DNA of 64,000 nucleotides from Alphaproteobacteria bacterium. Lineage in GTDB: Bacteria; Pseudomonadota; Alphaproteobacteria; Micropepsales; Micropepsaceae. The notes beneath the pieces are model-generated. The model saw only the letters and a program-made list of their open reading frames with translations. It had not been told where the DNA came from and did no database searches. Positions 38,401 to 46,441 of the stretch are shown piece after piece. The position numbers and the translations under genes were made by a program. Positions within the stretch are counted from its first letter, which is position 1, and each line of letters begins with the position of its first letter. The stretch spans positions 1-64,000 of the forward strand of contig JAFKEW010000065.1 of the NCBI GenBank assembly GCA_017308375.1, read 5' to 3'.

Positions 38401-41170
38401 GCATGCCCATGAATACTGGCGCATGAAACAGCTTGCGGTCGATCTCGTCATCCTGAACGACCGTGGCGCGTCCTATGTGCAGGATTTCCACACCGCCATC
38501 GACACGCTGGTGCGCACGAACCGGCCTGCGCCGCCGGGCGACAGCCCCCGTGGCGGCGTTTACGTCCTCAGGGCCGATCTCGTTCCGCCCGACATCCGCA
38601 ATCTTCTGTTCGTCTGCGCCCGCGCGGTTCTGCATGGCGACCGCGGCAGCTTGCGGCAACAGATCGACCGTGCCCGCGATCTGAAGCCCGGCGCACCGCC
38701 GCCGGCCCGCCCGCAACTGCCACCCGCGCCGCCCGAACCGCCCCTGCCCCGGCCGGAGCTTCAGTTCTTCAACGGTGTTGGCGGTTTCAGCATGGACGGC
38801 CGCGAATACATTACCATCCTCGACGGCAACGATCAGACACCGGCCCCCTGGGCCAATGTGATCGCCAATCCGGATTTCGGGTTTCTGGCCACCACCAGCG
38901 GCTCCGGCTTCACCTGGGCCCTGAACAGCCAGCAAAATCTGCTGACACCATGGTCGAACGATCCGGTTAGCGATGCGCCGGGCGAGGCGATCTATCTGCG
39001 CGACGAAGACAGCGGCGAACTCTGGTGTCCCACACCCCTGCCGATCCGCGAAAAACACGCGGCCTACACCATTCACCACGGCCAGGGTTACAGCCGTTTC
39101 GAATATACCGCGCACGGCATTGCACTCGACCTGCTGCAATTCGTGCCGGTCAGCGATTCCATCAAGATCGCGCGCCTCAAACTGGTGAACCAGTCGCTAC
39201 GCGAACGCCGCCTCTCCGTCACCGCCTATGTCGAATGGGTGCTGGGGCAGAACCGGGCCCGCACACAGCCTTTCATCGTTACCACGCTCGATTCCGAAAC
39301 CGGCGCCCTTCTCGCGCGCAATCCGTGGAACGAACAGTTCGGCACCCGCGTCTCGTTCATGGATATGAACGGTAAACAAACCGGTTGGACCGGCGACCGC
39401 ATCGAATTCATCGGCCGCGATGGCGGGCTTGATTTTCCCAACGCACTCGCCCCCGGCGCCACATTGTCCAACCACACCGGCGCAGCACTCGATCCTTGCG
39501 GCGTCCTGCAAACCACGCTGCGCCTGCCGCCCGCCGGCACAAAGGAAGTCGTCCTGTTCCTCGGCCAGGCCGGAACGGATGCCGAAGTCCGCGCCCTGAT
39601 CGCGAAATACCGCAAGGCCGATCTCGATGCCGCATTCGATGCCGTCACCCGGCAATGGGATGACATCTGCGGCACGGTTCAGGTGAAAACGCCGGATCGC
39701 GCCCTCGACGTTCTTCTCAACCGCTGGATTCCCTATCAGGCACTCTCCTGCCGCATCTGGGCCCGCACCGGCTTTTATCAGGCGAGTGGTGCTTACGGTT
39801 TCCGCGATCAGTTACAGGATGTGCTGTCCGTCTGCCTGTCACGGCCCGATGTCGCGCGCGCCCAGCTTCTGCGCGCGGCGGGGCGCCAGTTTCCCGAAGG
39901 GGACGTTCAGCACTGGTGGCTGCCGGAATCCGGCCGTGGCATCCGCACCCGTATCAAGGACGACCGCATCTGGCTCGCTTACGCCGCAGCACAATACATT
40001 CAGGTTACCGGCGACGACGCGATCCTGAATCAGCCGGTGCCCTATCTCGATGGCCCCGCCCTGCGCGAGGATCAGCACGATTCCTTCTTCGAGCCCCAGA
40101 TTTCGGAGAAGCAGGCCGATCTCTACACCCATTGCGCGCTCGCGCTCGACACCAGTCTTGCCACCGGCGCCCACGGCCTGCCGCTGATGGGTGCAGGCGA
40201 CTGGAACGACGGCATGGATCGTGTCGGTGCCGGCGGCAAGGGCGAAAGTGTGTGGCTCGGCTGGTTTCTCTACGCCACGCTCGATGCCTTTGCGGCCCTT
40301 GCCGAACAGCGCAAGGATAGCGAACACGCCGAACGCTGGCGCGCCCATATGAAGGCACTGGCCGACGCGCTGGAGAACGAGGCGTGGGACGGCGACTGGT
40401 ATCGCCGCGCCTATTTCGATGACGGCTCGCCGCTCGGTTCCGTCTCCAACGACGCCTGCCGCATCGATTCCATCGCGCAATCCTGGTCGGTCATTTCGCG
40501 CGCGGCGGCGCCGAAGCGGGCGGCGCGTGCGATGGCGGCGCTCGACAAATATCTGGTGCGCCGCGACGATAAACTTCTGCTGCTGTTCGCCCCGCCCTTC
40601 GATCATCCCACCCGCGATCCCGGCTACATCAAGGGCTATCCCCCCGGTATCCGCGAAAACGGCGGGCAATATACCCATGGCGCGCTATGGGCCGTACTCG
40701 CCTTCGCGATGCAGGGCGATGGCGACCGCGCCGGTGAACTTCTCACCATGCTGAACCCGGTCCATCACGCCGGCAATCCCAACGACGTTCACCGCTACAA
40801 GGTGGAGCCCTATGTCATCTGCGCCGATCTCTATGCCATGCCGCCCCACACCGGCCGCGGCGGCTGGACGTGGTACACCGGCTCGGCCGGCTGGTTCTAT
40901 CGTGTTGCGCTGGAATGGTTCCTGGGCCTGCGCGTGCAGGGCGCGCAAATGACCGTCGATCCCTGCATCCCGCGCCACTGGCCGGGGTTTGAAATCACCT
41001 ATCGCTACCACAGCGCCACTTATGAAATCTCGGTGGAGAATCCGCTCGGCGTCAACCGCGGCATTCTGGCCACCAAACTCGATGGCCGTATGTTGACGGG
41101 GAAGAAAAAACTTCTCATCCCTCTCGCCGACGACGGCACCACCCACAAACTCCAGATTGTTCTGGGATAG
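32474..41170 (+). CDS. cyclic beta-1,2-glucan synthase (NdvB/Cgs-like)
   Basis: This giant inner-membrane enzyme (2898 aa from the ATG at 32474; open upstream to 32339) makes cyclic beta-1,2-glucan from UDP-glucose, an osmoregulatory and host-interaction polymer. Order of parts: an N-terminal GT84-associated region, membrane helices near residues 390-450, a glycosyltransferase domain with ITLDADTRLP (~617) and QHRWVRGDWQLLP (~765), further helices to ~1000, and two carbohydrate-binding/GH94 modules, the last (~2100-2890) with GDWNDGMD and GYIKGYPPGIRENGGQYTHG. Length compares with Rhizobium NdvB and Brucella Cgs (about 2800-2870). It lies 8 bases before a phosphoglucomutase gene, which supplies glucose 1-phosphate for the donor. 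Confidence 0.94.
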   Translation: MMEPGISGQEPPIRAELFSVERLEQHARSLAAAQTLAPRHKRGRPMAPRLYDNTKVLRTAYRAIAHAASARRAIKPAAEWMLDNFYIIDEQIREIKNDLPPGYYRTLPKLGEGPLAGYPRVFGIAWALVAHTDSAFDIEKLTRFVQAYQTVQPLTIGELWALAITLRITLVENLRRLAESIVLRLSASQEADTLADRFLAPGPQNADAVEAALNDALWSTPFVVQLAQRLRDRDPNTTPALRWLDTRLALERTSIDQIVREEVQRQSAMNVTVRNVITSMRMVSMVNWAEFFESVSPVDKVLRTSSSFAAMDFPTRDNYRRAVEGLARGSGQSEIAVAQRAVAAAEQAARNAKPDDRATLRECDPGFYLIGPGRRTLERALTCRVPIRTRIFRLNSRLGVLSYIGMIAIVTALVLAPVIIASTYLNVAVWVLAALAVAALVPASDVAVAIVNRIITRHVGPTLLPSMALRDGVPADLATIIVVPTILGDMDDIARQVERLEVHHLSNPDANFCYALLSDWRDWKDEHAPDDDRLLAEATEGIARLNAHYVPPGGGARFFLLHRRRLWNAGEDKWIGWERKRGKLHELNRLLRGAGDTTFITADGSTPSLPQNIRYVITLDADTRLPIGAARRMVGKMAHPLNQPYFDARKGRVAHGHGILQPRVTPSLPLGDQGSLYQRVFSGPDGLDPYALAVSDVYQDLFEEGSYSGKGIYEIDTFEAALEGQIPECSVLSHDLLEGILARAGLASDIEVVEEFPSRYNVAAARQHRWVRGDWQLLPWIFGFGARWRRNGKTSLPPMGRWKLLDNLRRSLSAPAAVLTMLLGWLLPLPAAVLWTGFVVLTVVLPSFVPPLSSILPPRRHTSWRNHIHALARDFELALQQSVFLLTFLAHQAWLMTDAVARTLYRLVVRRRLLEWVTAAQTNDDLQFDRRSLFTQMAASIAFALAAFALLYVFGNHPWSIAAPFTALWILSPLIAHWASTQPPSAGHLTIDGDDAQKLRMVARRTWRFFETFVTAADNMLPPDNFQEDPAPVIAHRTSPTNIGLYLLSTVSARDFGWIGTHDMLDRLEATMATMDRLERSRGHFYNWYETTDLRALEPKYISTVDSGNLAGHLIALSNTCKEIADAPACNPHWAFAVADNLALMRGAIVAHAVELHRDDAAQAALTAALDDFAARLQMPAPTPSAIAARLDELAQKADALSGQVRLCPGKCESGGCGEIAYWTNALGTAIAASARDVTQLMPWAAIIARDPPPADVMAALDTMPTLAALADHCNAALKALHPPCTKDSHPETALEQALEASVAAAARLQSRLSTLAADAKSLFDAMTFDFLFDQHRQLFSIGYRGADGTLDSNFYDLLASEARLASFVAIAKGDVPAKHWFHLGRTLTPIGRNSGLISWSGSMFEYLMPSLVMRAPAGSLLEHTNRLIVRRQEDYGRELGVPWGMSESGYFARDIEKTFQYSSFGVPDLGLKRGLSDNIVVAPYASGLAAMVDPAAAARNYITLQGLGVRGPYGWYEAVDYTPARLPQGAKFEIVRTYMAHHQGMTIVALSNALHDGQMRARFHAEPIVQATELLLQERVPRDIALARPPPDQTPTTTDAETPPDSQRRYTNAHSRIPRTQLLSNGRLAAMVTAAGSGYTAWRDIALTRWREDVARDHWGSYVFLRDVRSGEYWSATYQPGTTEPDSYEVTFSEDRVDITRTEGSMTTVLTVAISPEDDAEVRRIAITNHGPRHRDIEITSYAELSLARQADDIAHPAFAKMFVETEFVRDMGVILATRRQRSSGDPMIWAAHLSVVEGDSTGDVQFETDRARFIDRGQTIRTAAAITEGWPLSNTAGAVLDPIFSLRRRVRIPRGATARIAFWTVAAESRDAVMNLADKHHDAIAFDRATTLAWTQAQMQLHHLGIAQEDAQLFQRLANHILYSDPVLRPAPATIQRNLRRASTLWPQGISGDLPIVLVRVCEEDELTLVHQLLHAHEYWRMKQLAVDLVILNDRGASYVQDFHTAIDTLVRTNRPAPPGDSPRGGVYVLRADLVPPDIRNLLFVCARAVLHGDRGSLRQQIDRARDLKPGAPPPARPQLPPAPPEPPLPRPELQFFNGVGGFSMDGREYITILDGNDQTPAPWANVIANPDFGFLATTSGSGFTWALNSQQNLLTPWSNDPVSDAPGEAIYLRDEDSGELWCPTPLPIREKHAAYTIHHGQGYSRFEYTAHGIALDLLQFVPVSDSIKIARLKLVNQSLRERRLSVTAYVEWVLGQNRARTQPFIVTTLDSETGALLARNPWNEQFGTRVSFMDMNGKQTGWTGDRIEFIGRDGGLDFPNALAPGATLSNHTGAALDPCGVLQTTLRLPPAGTKEVVLFLGQAGTDAEVRALIAKYRKADLDAAFDAVTRQWDDICGTVQVKTPDRALDVLLNRWIPYQALSCRIWARTGFYQASGAYGFRDQLQDVLSVCLSRPDVARAQLLRAAGRQFPEGDVQHWWLPESGRGIRTRIKDDRIWLAYAAAQYIQVTGDDAILNQPVPYLDGPALREDQHDSFFEPQISEKQADLYTHCALALDTSLATGAHGLPLMGAGDWNDGMDRVGAGGKGESVWLGWFLYATLDAFAALAEQRKDSEHAERWRAHMKALADALENEAWDGDWYRRAYFDDGSPLGSVSNDACRIDSIAQSWSVISRAAAPKRAARAMAALDKYLVRRDDKLLLLFAPPFDHPTRDPGYIKGYPPGIRENGGQYTHGALWAVLAFAMQGDGDRAGELLTMLNPVHHAGNPNDVHRYKVEPYVICADLYAMPPHTGRGGWTWYTGSAGWFYRVALEWFLGLRVQGAQMTVDPCIPRHWPGFEITYRYHSATYEISVENPLGVNRGILATKLDGRMLTGKKKLLIPLADDGTTHKLQIVLG

Positions 41171-41178
41171 GCCCCACC

Positions 41179-42828
41179 ATGCCTGACGCAATCAGCCCTC
41201 TCGCCGGCAAACCGGCCCCCGCCTCGCTTCTGGTCAACGTGCCGCGTCTCATCACCGCCTATTACGCACTGACGCCGGACCCGTCCCAACCCGGTCAGCG
41301 CGTTTCCTTCGGCACCTCCGGTCATCGCGGCTCCGCCTTCACCGCCTCGTTCAACGAGGCGCATATCCTCGCCATGACACAGGCGATCTGTCTTTACCGC
41401 CGCCATGCCGGCATCGACGGCCCGCTTTTCCTCGGCATGGATACCCACGCGCTATCCGAACCGGCTTTCGCCAGTGTGCTGGAAGTGCTCGCCGCCAACG
41501 GCATCGAAACCATGATCGATGCGGCCCACGGCTATACCCCTACGCCCGTCATCAGCCACGCCATCCTCACCTATAATCACGGCCGCGATACCGGGCTGGC
41601 GGACGGCATCGTGATCAGCCCGTCGCACAATCCGCCCGATGAAGGCGGCTTCAAATACAATCCGCCCCATGGCGGCCCGGCGGATACCGATGTCACCGGC
41701 TGGATCGGCAAGACCGCAAACGAGCTGCTGGCCAAAAATCTGGCCGGTGTCGAACGCATCCCCTATTCGCGCGCGCACAAAGCCGCCACCACGCACGCGC
41801 ATGATTACATCACGCCCTATGTCGCCGACCTTGAAAATGTGGTGGCGATGGAGGCGATCCGCGCCGCCGGTGTGCGCATCGGCATCGATCCGCTGGGCGG
41901 TGCCGCCGTCCACTACTGGCAGCCTGTGGTCGAACGCTATCGTATCGACGCGACCATCGTGAACACCACCGTCGATCCCACCTTCCGTTTCATGACCGTC
42001 GATCATGACGGCAAAATTCGCATGGATTGTTCGTCGCCCTACGCAATGGCCAGTCTGATCGCGCTCAGGGACAAATTCGACATCGCCTTCGCCAACGATA
42101 CCGATGCGGATCGTCACGGCATCGTCTGCCGCTCCGCCGGCCTGATGAAGCCGAACGATTATCTGGCCGCGGCCATCGCCTATCTCTTTGCCAATCGCGC
42201 GCGCTGGAAGAATGAAAGCGCCATCGGCAAAACCGTTGTCTCCAGCGCGATGATCGACCGCGTTGCAAAACAACTTGACCGCAAGCTGGTGGAAGTCCCG
42301 GTCGGCTTCAAATGGTTCAGCGGGCTCAAGGACGGTTCCCTCGGCTTCGGGGGCGAGGAAAGTGCGGGCGCCTCCTTCCTCCGCCGTGACGGCACGGTGT
42401 GGACGACAGATAAGGACGGTCTGATCCTCGGCCTGCTCGCGGCTGAGATCACCGCCAAGACCGGCAAGGACCCACAGGAATTCTACCGCGCCGTCACCAC
42501 GAACCTTGGCGCCTCGCATTACGCCCGCATCGACGCGCCCGCGTCACACGAACAGAAATCCCGCCTCTCGGCACTGACACCCGAACAATGGACAGCGAAA
42601 GAACTCGCGGGGGAAAAAATCACGTCCGTCCTCTCACGCGCGCCCGGCAACGATCAGCCGATTGGCGGCATCAAGGTGACAACGGAAAACGGCTGGTTCG
42701 CCGCCCGTCCCTCCGGCACCGAAGAGATTTACAAGATCTACGCCGAAAGTTTCGTCAGCGAAGCGCATCTGGAACAGATTCAGCACGACGCCCAATCCGC
42801 CATCACCGCCCTGTTCGCCACCACCTGA
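41179..42828 (+). CDS. pgm: phosphoglucomutase (alpha-D-glucose-specific)
   Basis: Pgm interconverts glucose 6-phosphate and glucose 1-phosphate, the precursor of UDP-glucose. The 549-residue protein carries VSFGTSGHRGSA at the start, the phosphoserine loop ISPSHNPPDEGG, the metal site FANDTDADRHG, the sugar-binding GFGGEESAGASF and the phosphate-binding AARPSGTEEIYKIYAESF. All four catalytic regions are intact. It starts 8 bases after the cyclic glucan synthase stop, so the two are surely co-transcribed and functionally paired. Confidence 0.96.
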   Translation: MPDAISPLAGKPAPASLLVNVPRLITAYYALTPDPSQPGQRVSFGTSGHRGSAFTASFNEAHILAMTQAICLYRRHAGIDGPLFLGMDTHALSEPAFASVLEVLAANGIETMIDAAHGYTPTPVISHAILTYNHGRDTGLADGIVISPSHNPPDEGGFKYNPPHGGPADTDVTGWIGKTANELLAKNLAGVERIPYSRAHKAATTHAHDYITPYVADLENVVAMEAIRAAGVRIGIDPLGGAAVHYWQPVVERYRIDATIVNTTVDPTFRFMTVDHDGKIRMDCSSPYAMASLIALRDKFDIAFANDTDADRHGIVCRSAGLMKPNDYLAAAIAYLFANRARWKNESAIGKTVVSSAMIDRVAKQLDRKLVEVPVGFKWFSGLKDGSLGFGGEESAGASFLRRDGTVWTTDKDGLILGLLAAEITAKTGKDPQEFYRAVTTNLGASHYARIDAPASHEQKSRLSALTPEQWTAKELAGEKITSVLSRAPGNDQPIGGIKVTTENGWFAARPSGTEEIYKIYAESFVSEAHLEQIQHDAQSAITALFATT

Positions 42829-42883
42829 GCGCAAGCACCGTCATGGCCGGCCACTGTGCAGGCCACCCATGAACATCGGCTGG

Positions 42884-42918
42884 ACAAACGTACACATCTT
42901 CTGTACAAACGTACACAT
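42884..42918 (+). promoter_or_regulatory. tandem operator overlapping the TetR start codon
   Basis: ACAAACGTACACAT occurs at 42884-42897 and again at 42905-42918, a 21-base (two helical turns) spacing. The second copy is inside a palindrome TGTAC-AAAC-GTACA (42902-42915) and overlaps the ATG at 42917. The arrangement fits autorepression by the TetR protein. Confidence 0.6.
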
Positions 42919-43603
42919 GCAGGCTGGTGAACCGTATTACACCGCGCCGGATGGGCGCAAGCGTGAAATCCTCGATGCCGCGCTCCGGCTGATTGCTGCA
43001 GGCGGGCCGGATTCGCTCACCTATCGCCGCGTGGCCGATGAAGCGGGCGTGCCCTTGGGCTCCCTCACCTATTATTTCGAGGCGCGGGAGGATCTGATCC
43101 GCGAAGCCTTCCGCCTTTACATTGCCGAAGCCTCGCGCGCGCTTGAGGCGGTGCAGCAGGAAATTCCGCCGGACAATCCGCACCGCCTTGCCGATCTCCT
43201 CCTCGAGATCATGCGGCGGGAATTTCAGGACGGCATGCTGTTCCGCGCCGAATATGAGTTGGTGCTGCATGCCGCGCGCGATCCCCAGGTGGCGGAGGAT
43301 TATGCCGCGTGGGAACGCGCGCTGGAGGCGAGCCTGGCCGCGCCGCTGGAACAGATGGGGGCCACCCGTCCGCAATTCGCGGCCAAGACCTTGCTGCGGT
43401 TGATCCGCGGCCACGAACTGGAACAGATCGCCCACCGCCCCGATCCACCGGCCGAATTGCGGGAGCGTCTGCTCATCGTCATTCTCGCTTTCCTGCCGGC
43501 CGCTGCCGCGCGGCGGGCCGCATCACCCGGCCGCGCCGTCAAATCAATCGTGAAACGACCAATACGAAAAAACACCGTCCACAAAGGGAGAGCACGTTCA
43601 TGA
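42917..43603 (+). CDS. TetR family transcriptional regulator
   Basis: The 228-residue protein has a TetR N-terminal domain (KREILDAALRLIAAGGPDSLTYRRVADEAGVPLGSLTYYFEAREDLI, the typical helix-turn-helix with YYF end) and a variable helical ligand domain. I choose the ATG at 42917; an earlier ATG at 42869 would place the tandem operator inside the coding sequence. No clear ribosome binding site precedes 42917, so the mRNA may be leaderless. Its stop overlaps the start of the PhyH gene (ATGA), so the regulator and the dioxygenase are one operon; the enzyme's substrate may be the inducer. The C-terminal tail is basic. Confidence 0.9.
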   Translation: MQAGEPYYTAPDGRKREILDAALRLIAAGGPDSLTYRRVADEAGVPLGSLTYYFEAREDLIREAFRLYIAEASRALEAVQQEIPPDNPHRLADLLLEIMRREFQDGMLFRAEYELVLHAARDPQVAEDYAAWERALEASLAAPLEQMGATRPQFAAKTLLRLIRGHELEQIAHRPDPPAELRERLLIVILAFLPAAAARRAASPGRAVKSIVKRPIRKNTVHKGRARS

Positions 43604-44487
43604 GCCTGACACACCTGCCTGCCAGCGCATCCCCGGAAGAGGTTACGGCGCTGATCCGCAAAGATGGCGCCTGCATTGTCGATTCCGTCCTCTCAGTGGC
43701 GGAGATGGATCTGGTCGCCACCGAACTCGAACCCTATATCGCCGCGACCAAGGTCGGGCCGGATGATTTTGCCGGCCACAACACGCGGCGCACCGGCGGG
43801 CTGGTCGGGCGTTCGCCCCGCTGCCGCGATCTTGTCATGCACCCGCTGGTGCTCGGAACGGCGGGAAAGCTGCTCGGCCATTCCACCAGTTTCCAGCTTC
43901 ACCTCACTCAGGTCATTGCCATCGGCCCGGGCGAACCGGCGCAGACCATTCATCGCGATCAATGGGCGTTCGATTTCTTTCCGTTTCCGAAAGACTATGA
44001 CGTTCAGTGCAACACCATCTGGGCGATGACCGATTTCACGGAGGAGAACGGCGCCACCCGCGTCATCCCCGGCAGCAATCATTTCGAGGACCGGATGGAA
44101 TTCACCCAAGCCGATACCATTCCCGCCGAAATGAAAAAGGGTTCGGTGCTGTTCTATAGCGGCAGCGTCTATCACGGTGGCGGTGCCAACCGCTCCACCA
44201 TGGTGCGCAAGGGGATCAACATTACTTACAACCTGTCCTGGCTGCGGCAGGAGGAGAACCAGTATCTCGCCGTGCCACACGACATTGCGCGCACCCTGCC
44301 GGTCGAGTTGCTGCGGCTGATGGGGTATGCCCGCGGCGCCTATGCGCTCGGCTATATCGACGATCTGCGCGACCCGATCGAGGTTTTGCGCCCCGATCTG
44401 AAGCGCGAAGGTCTTGGCGACCTGCCCAATGTCGGCACCCGCACGCTGACGCCGGATTCGGCGCCGGCTGCTTCACCGGGCCTTTGA
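43600..44487 (+). CDS. phytanoyl-CoA dioxygenase (PhyH) family protein
   Basis: This 295-residue protein belongs to the Fe(II)/2-oxoglutarate PhyH family. The iron ligands are visible as the HxD pair in TIHRDQWAFDFF and the distal His in SVYHGGGANRS, with the 2-oxoglutarate-binding Arg close after it; GATRVIPGSNHF is also typical. GGGAG lies nine bases before the ATG. Translation is coupled to the upstream TetR gene by an ATGA overlap. Substrate unknown; such enzymes hydroxylate fatty acyl, alkaloid or other small molecules. Confidence 0.88.
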   Translation: MSLTHLPASASPEEVTALIRKDGACIVDSVLSVAEMDLVATELEPYIAATKVGPDDFAGHNTRRTGGLVGRSPRCRDLVMHPLVLGTAGKLLGHSTSFQLHLTQVIAIGPGEPAQTIHRDQWAFDFFPFPKDYDVQCNTIWAMTDFTEENGATRVIPGSNHFEDRMEFTQADTIPAEMKKGSVLFYSGSVYHGGGANRSTMVRKGINITYNLSWLRQEENQYLAVPHDIARTLPVELLRLMGYARGAYALGYIDDLRDPIEVLRPDLKREGLGDLPNVGTRTLTPDSAPAASPGL

Positions 44488-44871
44488 CCGGTTCAGCGTC
44501 ACCGCCGCCTTGATCAGGGTCTTGAACGCGCCTTCGTTCAACGCATCGCCCTCATGCAGGTCGATTGCACGGCGGACATTGCCGTCCAGACTGGCATTGA
44601 AAAGGCCCGTGGGGTCCTTCAGCGACGCGCCCTTGGCGAAGGTCAGCTTCACAGCACTCTTGTAGGTCTCGCCGGTGCAGATGATGCCGCTGTCAGACCA
44701 CACCGGAACGCCGCGCCACTTCCATTCCTCGACCACCTGCGGATCGGCCTGTTTGATCAGGGCGCGCACGCGGGCAAGCGTCTCGCCCCGCCAATCGCCC
44801 AGTTCCCTGATCCGCGCATCGATCAGCCGGGACGGTGCATCATCGCTCTTGGCCGCCGCACTCTTTGCCAT
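44473..44871 (-). CDS. DUF1801 (YdhG-like) family protein
   Basis: The 132-residue protein shows the DUF1801 pattern: LGDWRGETLARVRALIKQADP, VVEEWKWRGVPVW, ICTGETYKSAVKLTFAKGASL, and a C-terminal helix with LIKAAVTLN. Family function is unknown; the fold is a small alpha/beta protein related to frataxin-like domains. Start at 44871 (MAKSAAAK) is chosen because upstream residues are unrelated. The gene overlaps the end of the convergent PhyH gene by 15 bases and is divergent from the DUF1993 gene. Confidence 0.85.
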   Translation of the reverse strand: MAKSAAAKSDDAPSRLIDARIRELGDWRGETLARVRALIKQADPQVVEEWKWRGVPVWSDSGIICTGETYKSAVKLTFAKGASLKDPTGLFNASLDGNVRRAIDLHEGDALNEGAFKTLIKAAVTLNRSKAR

Positions 44872-45001
44872 CGCGGAAGGTCTCCCTCGTTCCCCCATTA
44901 GAGAATAACGGGTGGGCAGGATAGCGGACAAATTGCGCCCTCGTCCGCCCCATTCTATCGTCGCCGCGGATACAGACACAGACTCACTGGAGCCCTCCCC
45001 C

Positions 45002-45526
45002 ATGGCACTGTCCCTTCATGCCGCGACCGTACAAAGCTACCTGCAAACCCTCGATGCCGTCAGCGGCATCCTCGACAAGGGTCTGGCCTATTGCCGCGAC
45101 AACCAGATCGATCCGGAGGTGATTGTCGACACCCGCCTTTACCCCAACATGCGGCCGTTCCGCTTTCAGATTCAGTCGATCGCCCACCATTCGGCGGGCG
45201 CGATCGATGCGGTCAGGAACGGCGCCTTCCAGCCGCCCAATGCGGAAGCGCAGCAGGATTATGCCGGTCTGCAGGCGCTGATCGCCGATGCGCGCGCCCG
45301 CACGGCCAAGGCCACCCCGGCGGAGGTCGATGCCTGCGAAAACCGCGACATCATTTTCGCCATTGGTGAGCACAAATGGCACTTCACCGGCGCGGACTTT
45401 CTATTGTCCTTCTCGCTGCCGAATTTCTATTTCCATGCCACCACGGCCTACGACATCCTGCGCTCGAAGGGCGTGCCGCTCGGCAAGCGCGACTACATCG
45501 GCGCCGTCCGCTGGACGAAATTGTGA
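45002..45526 (+). CDS. DUF1993 family protein, second copy
   Basis: The 174-residue product matches the protein encoded at 14187-14711 in length and in motif order: SLHAATVQSYLQTLDAVSGIL, LYPNMRPFRFQIQSIAHHSAGA, and FSLPNFYFHATTAYDILRSKGVPLGKRDY. The DUF1993 family is widespread in Proteobacteria and of unknown function; it is thought to have a DinB-like four-helix fold. GGAG precedes the ATG. Divergent from DUF1801; the methyltransferase gene follows 60 bases later. Confidence 0.9.
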   Translation: MALSLHAATVQSYLQTLDAVSGILDKGLAYCRDNQIDPEVIVDTRLYPNMRPFRFQIQSIAHHSAGAIDAVRNGAFQPPNAEAQQDYAGLQALIADARARTAKATPAEVDACENRDIIFAIGEHKWHFTGADFLLSFSLPNFYFHATTAYDILRSKGVPLGKRDYIGAVRWTKL

Positions 45527-45585
45527 AACCACCCGGCCGCCAAAACAGATGAACCACCTGACACCGCGAAAGGTCTAAAGAAAGT

Positions 45586-46428
45586 ATGCCGGCACAACAG
45601 CGTAGCGCCAGCAGAACGGCATTGGGCGTGGCGGCCTTGCGCGCCGCGCACCAGCGGATCGACGGTGAACCAAAACTGCTCGACGATCGGATTTCCGAGA
45701 AGCTTGTCGATCGCGAGACGCTTGAACGGACGATTGAACGCGCTGCCGTGCCGGAAGCGCTGGCCTTGCGGGTTCGCGTTCTGCTGCGCAGCCGTTTCAC
45801 GGAAGAGCGGCTGGAGGCCGCGGTACGCCGCGGCGTACGGCAGTTCGTATGCCTCGGCGCGGGCTTCGACACATTCGCCTATCGCCAGCCGGATTGGGCA
45901 CACAGCTTGCGTCTATACGAAGTCGATCATGGTGGGAGCCAGTCCGCCAAGCGCGCCAGCCTTGACGAAGCGGGAATCGTACGGCCGCACAATCTTGAAT
46001 ACGTCGCGATCGACTTCGAATCCGTCTCATTGCGTGACGGCCTCAAGGCAAGCTCGCTCGACTTCACACAGCCCACCTTTTTTTCATGCCTCGGTGTCCT
46101 CGTTTATCTCAGCCGGGCGGCGGTGGACGAGATCTTCACGCTGGTCGCGGATTTTCCGCCCGGCAGTGAGATCGCCTTCACGTTCGCGACGGGTCAGGCC
46201 ATGAATTCCGAAGCCGCGCGCCGCGTCGAAAACATGGGCGAGCCGTGGCGCACGCATCTGGAAGTCGCGGCACTATCGCGCGATCTTGCGCGGTTGGGCT
46301 ATGGGCCACTCGAAATGCTCGACCTGGCGGAAGCCGGCCGGCGGTTCTTTCGCGAGCGGACCGATCTTCTGCAACCACCCCCGCACGCCGGAATCGCCGC
46401 CGCGATTGTCCGCCCCAGATCCTCGTAA
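45586..46428 (+). CDS. SAM-dependent methyltransferase, TIGR00027/leucine carboxyl methyltransferase-like
   Basis: The 280-residue protein has the marks of the bacterial LCMT-like family: a helical N-terminus (RTALGVAALRAAHQ), FTEERLEAAVRRGVRQFVCLGAGFDTFAYR as the SAM-binding loop, LRLYEVDHGGSQSAKRA as the acidic strand, and FFSCLGVLVYLSRAAVDEIF. In this family the VDHP motif is common; here it is VDHG. Substrate unknown, possibly a secondary metabolite or fatty acid. An AAAGAAAG precedes the ATG. Confidence 0.85.
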   Translation: MPAQQRSASRTALGVAALRAAHQRIDGEPKLLDDRISEKLVDRETLERTIERAAVPEALALRVRVLLRSRFTEERLEAAVRRGVRQFVCLGAGFDTFAYRQPDWAHSLRLYEVDHGGSQSAKRASLDEAGIVRPHNLEYVAIDFESVSLRDGLKASSLDFTQPTFFSCLGVLVYLSRAAVDEIFTLVADFPPGSEIAFTFATGQAMNSEAARRVENMGEPWRTHLEVAALSRDLARLGYGPLEMLDLAEAGRRFFRERTDLLQPPPHAGIAAAIVRPRSS

Positions 46429-46441
46429 AATCACGCATGAC

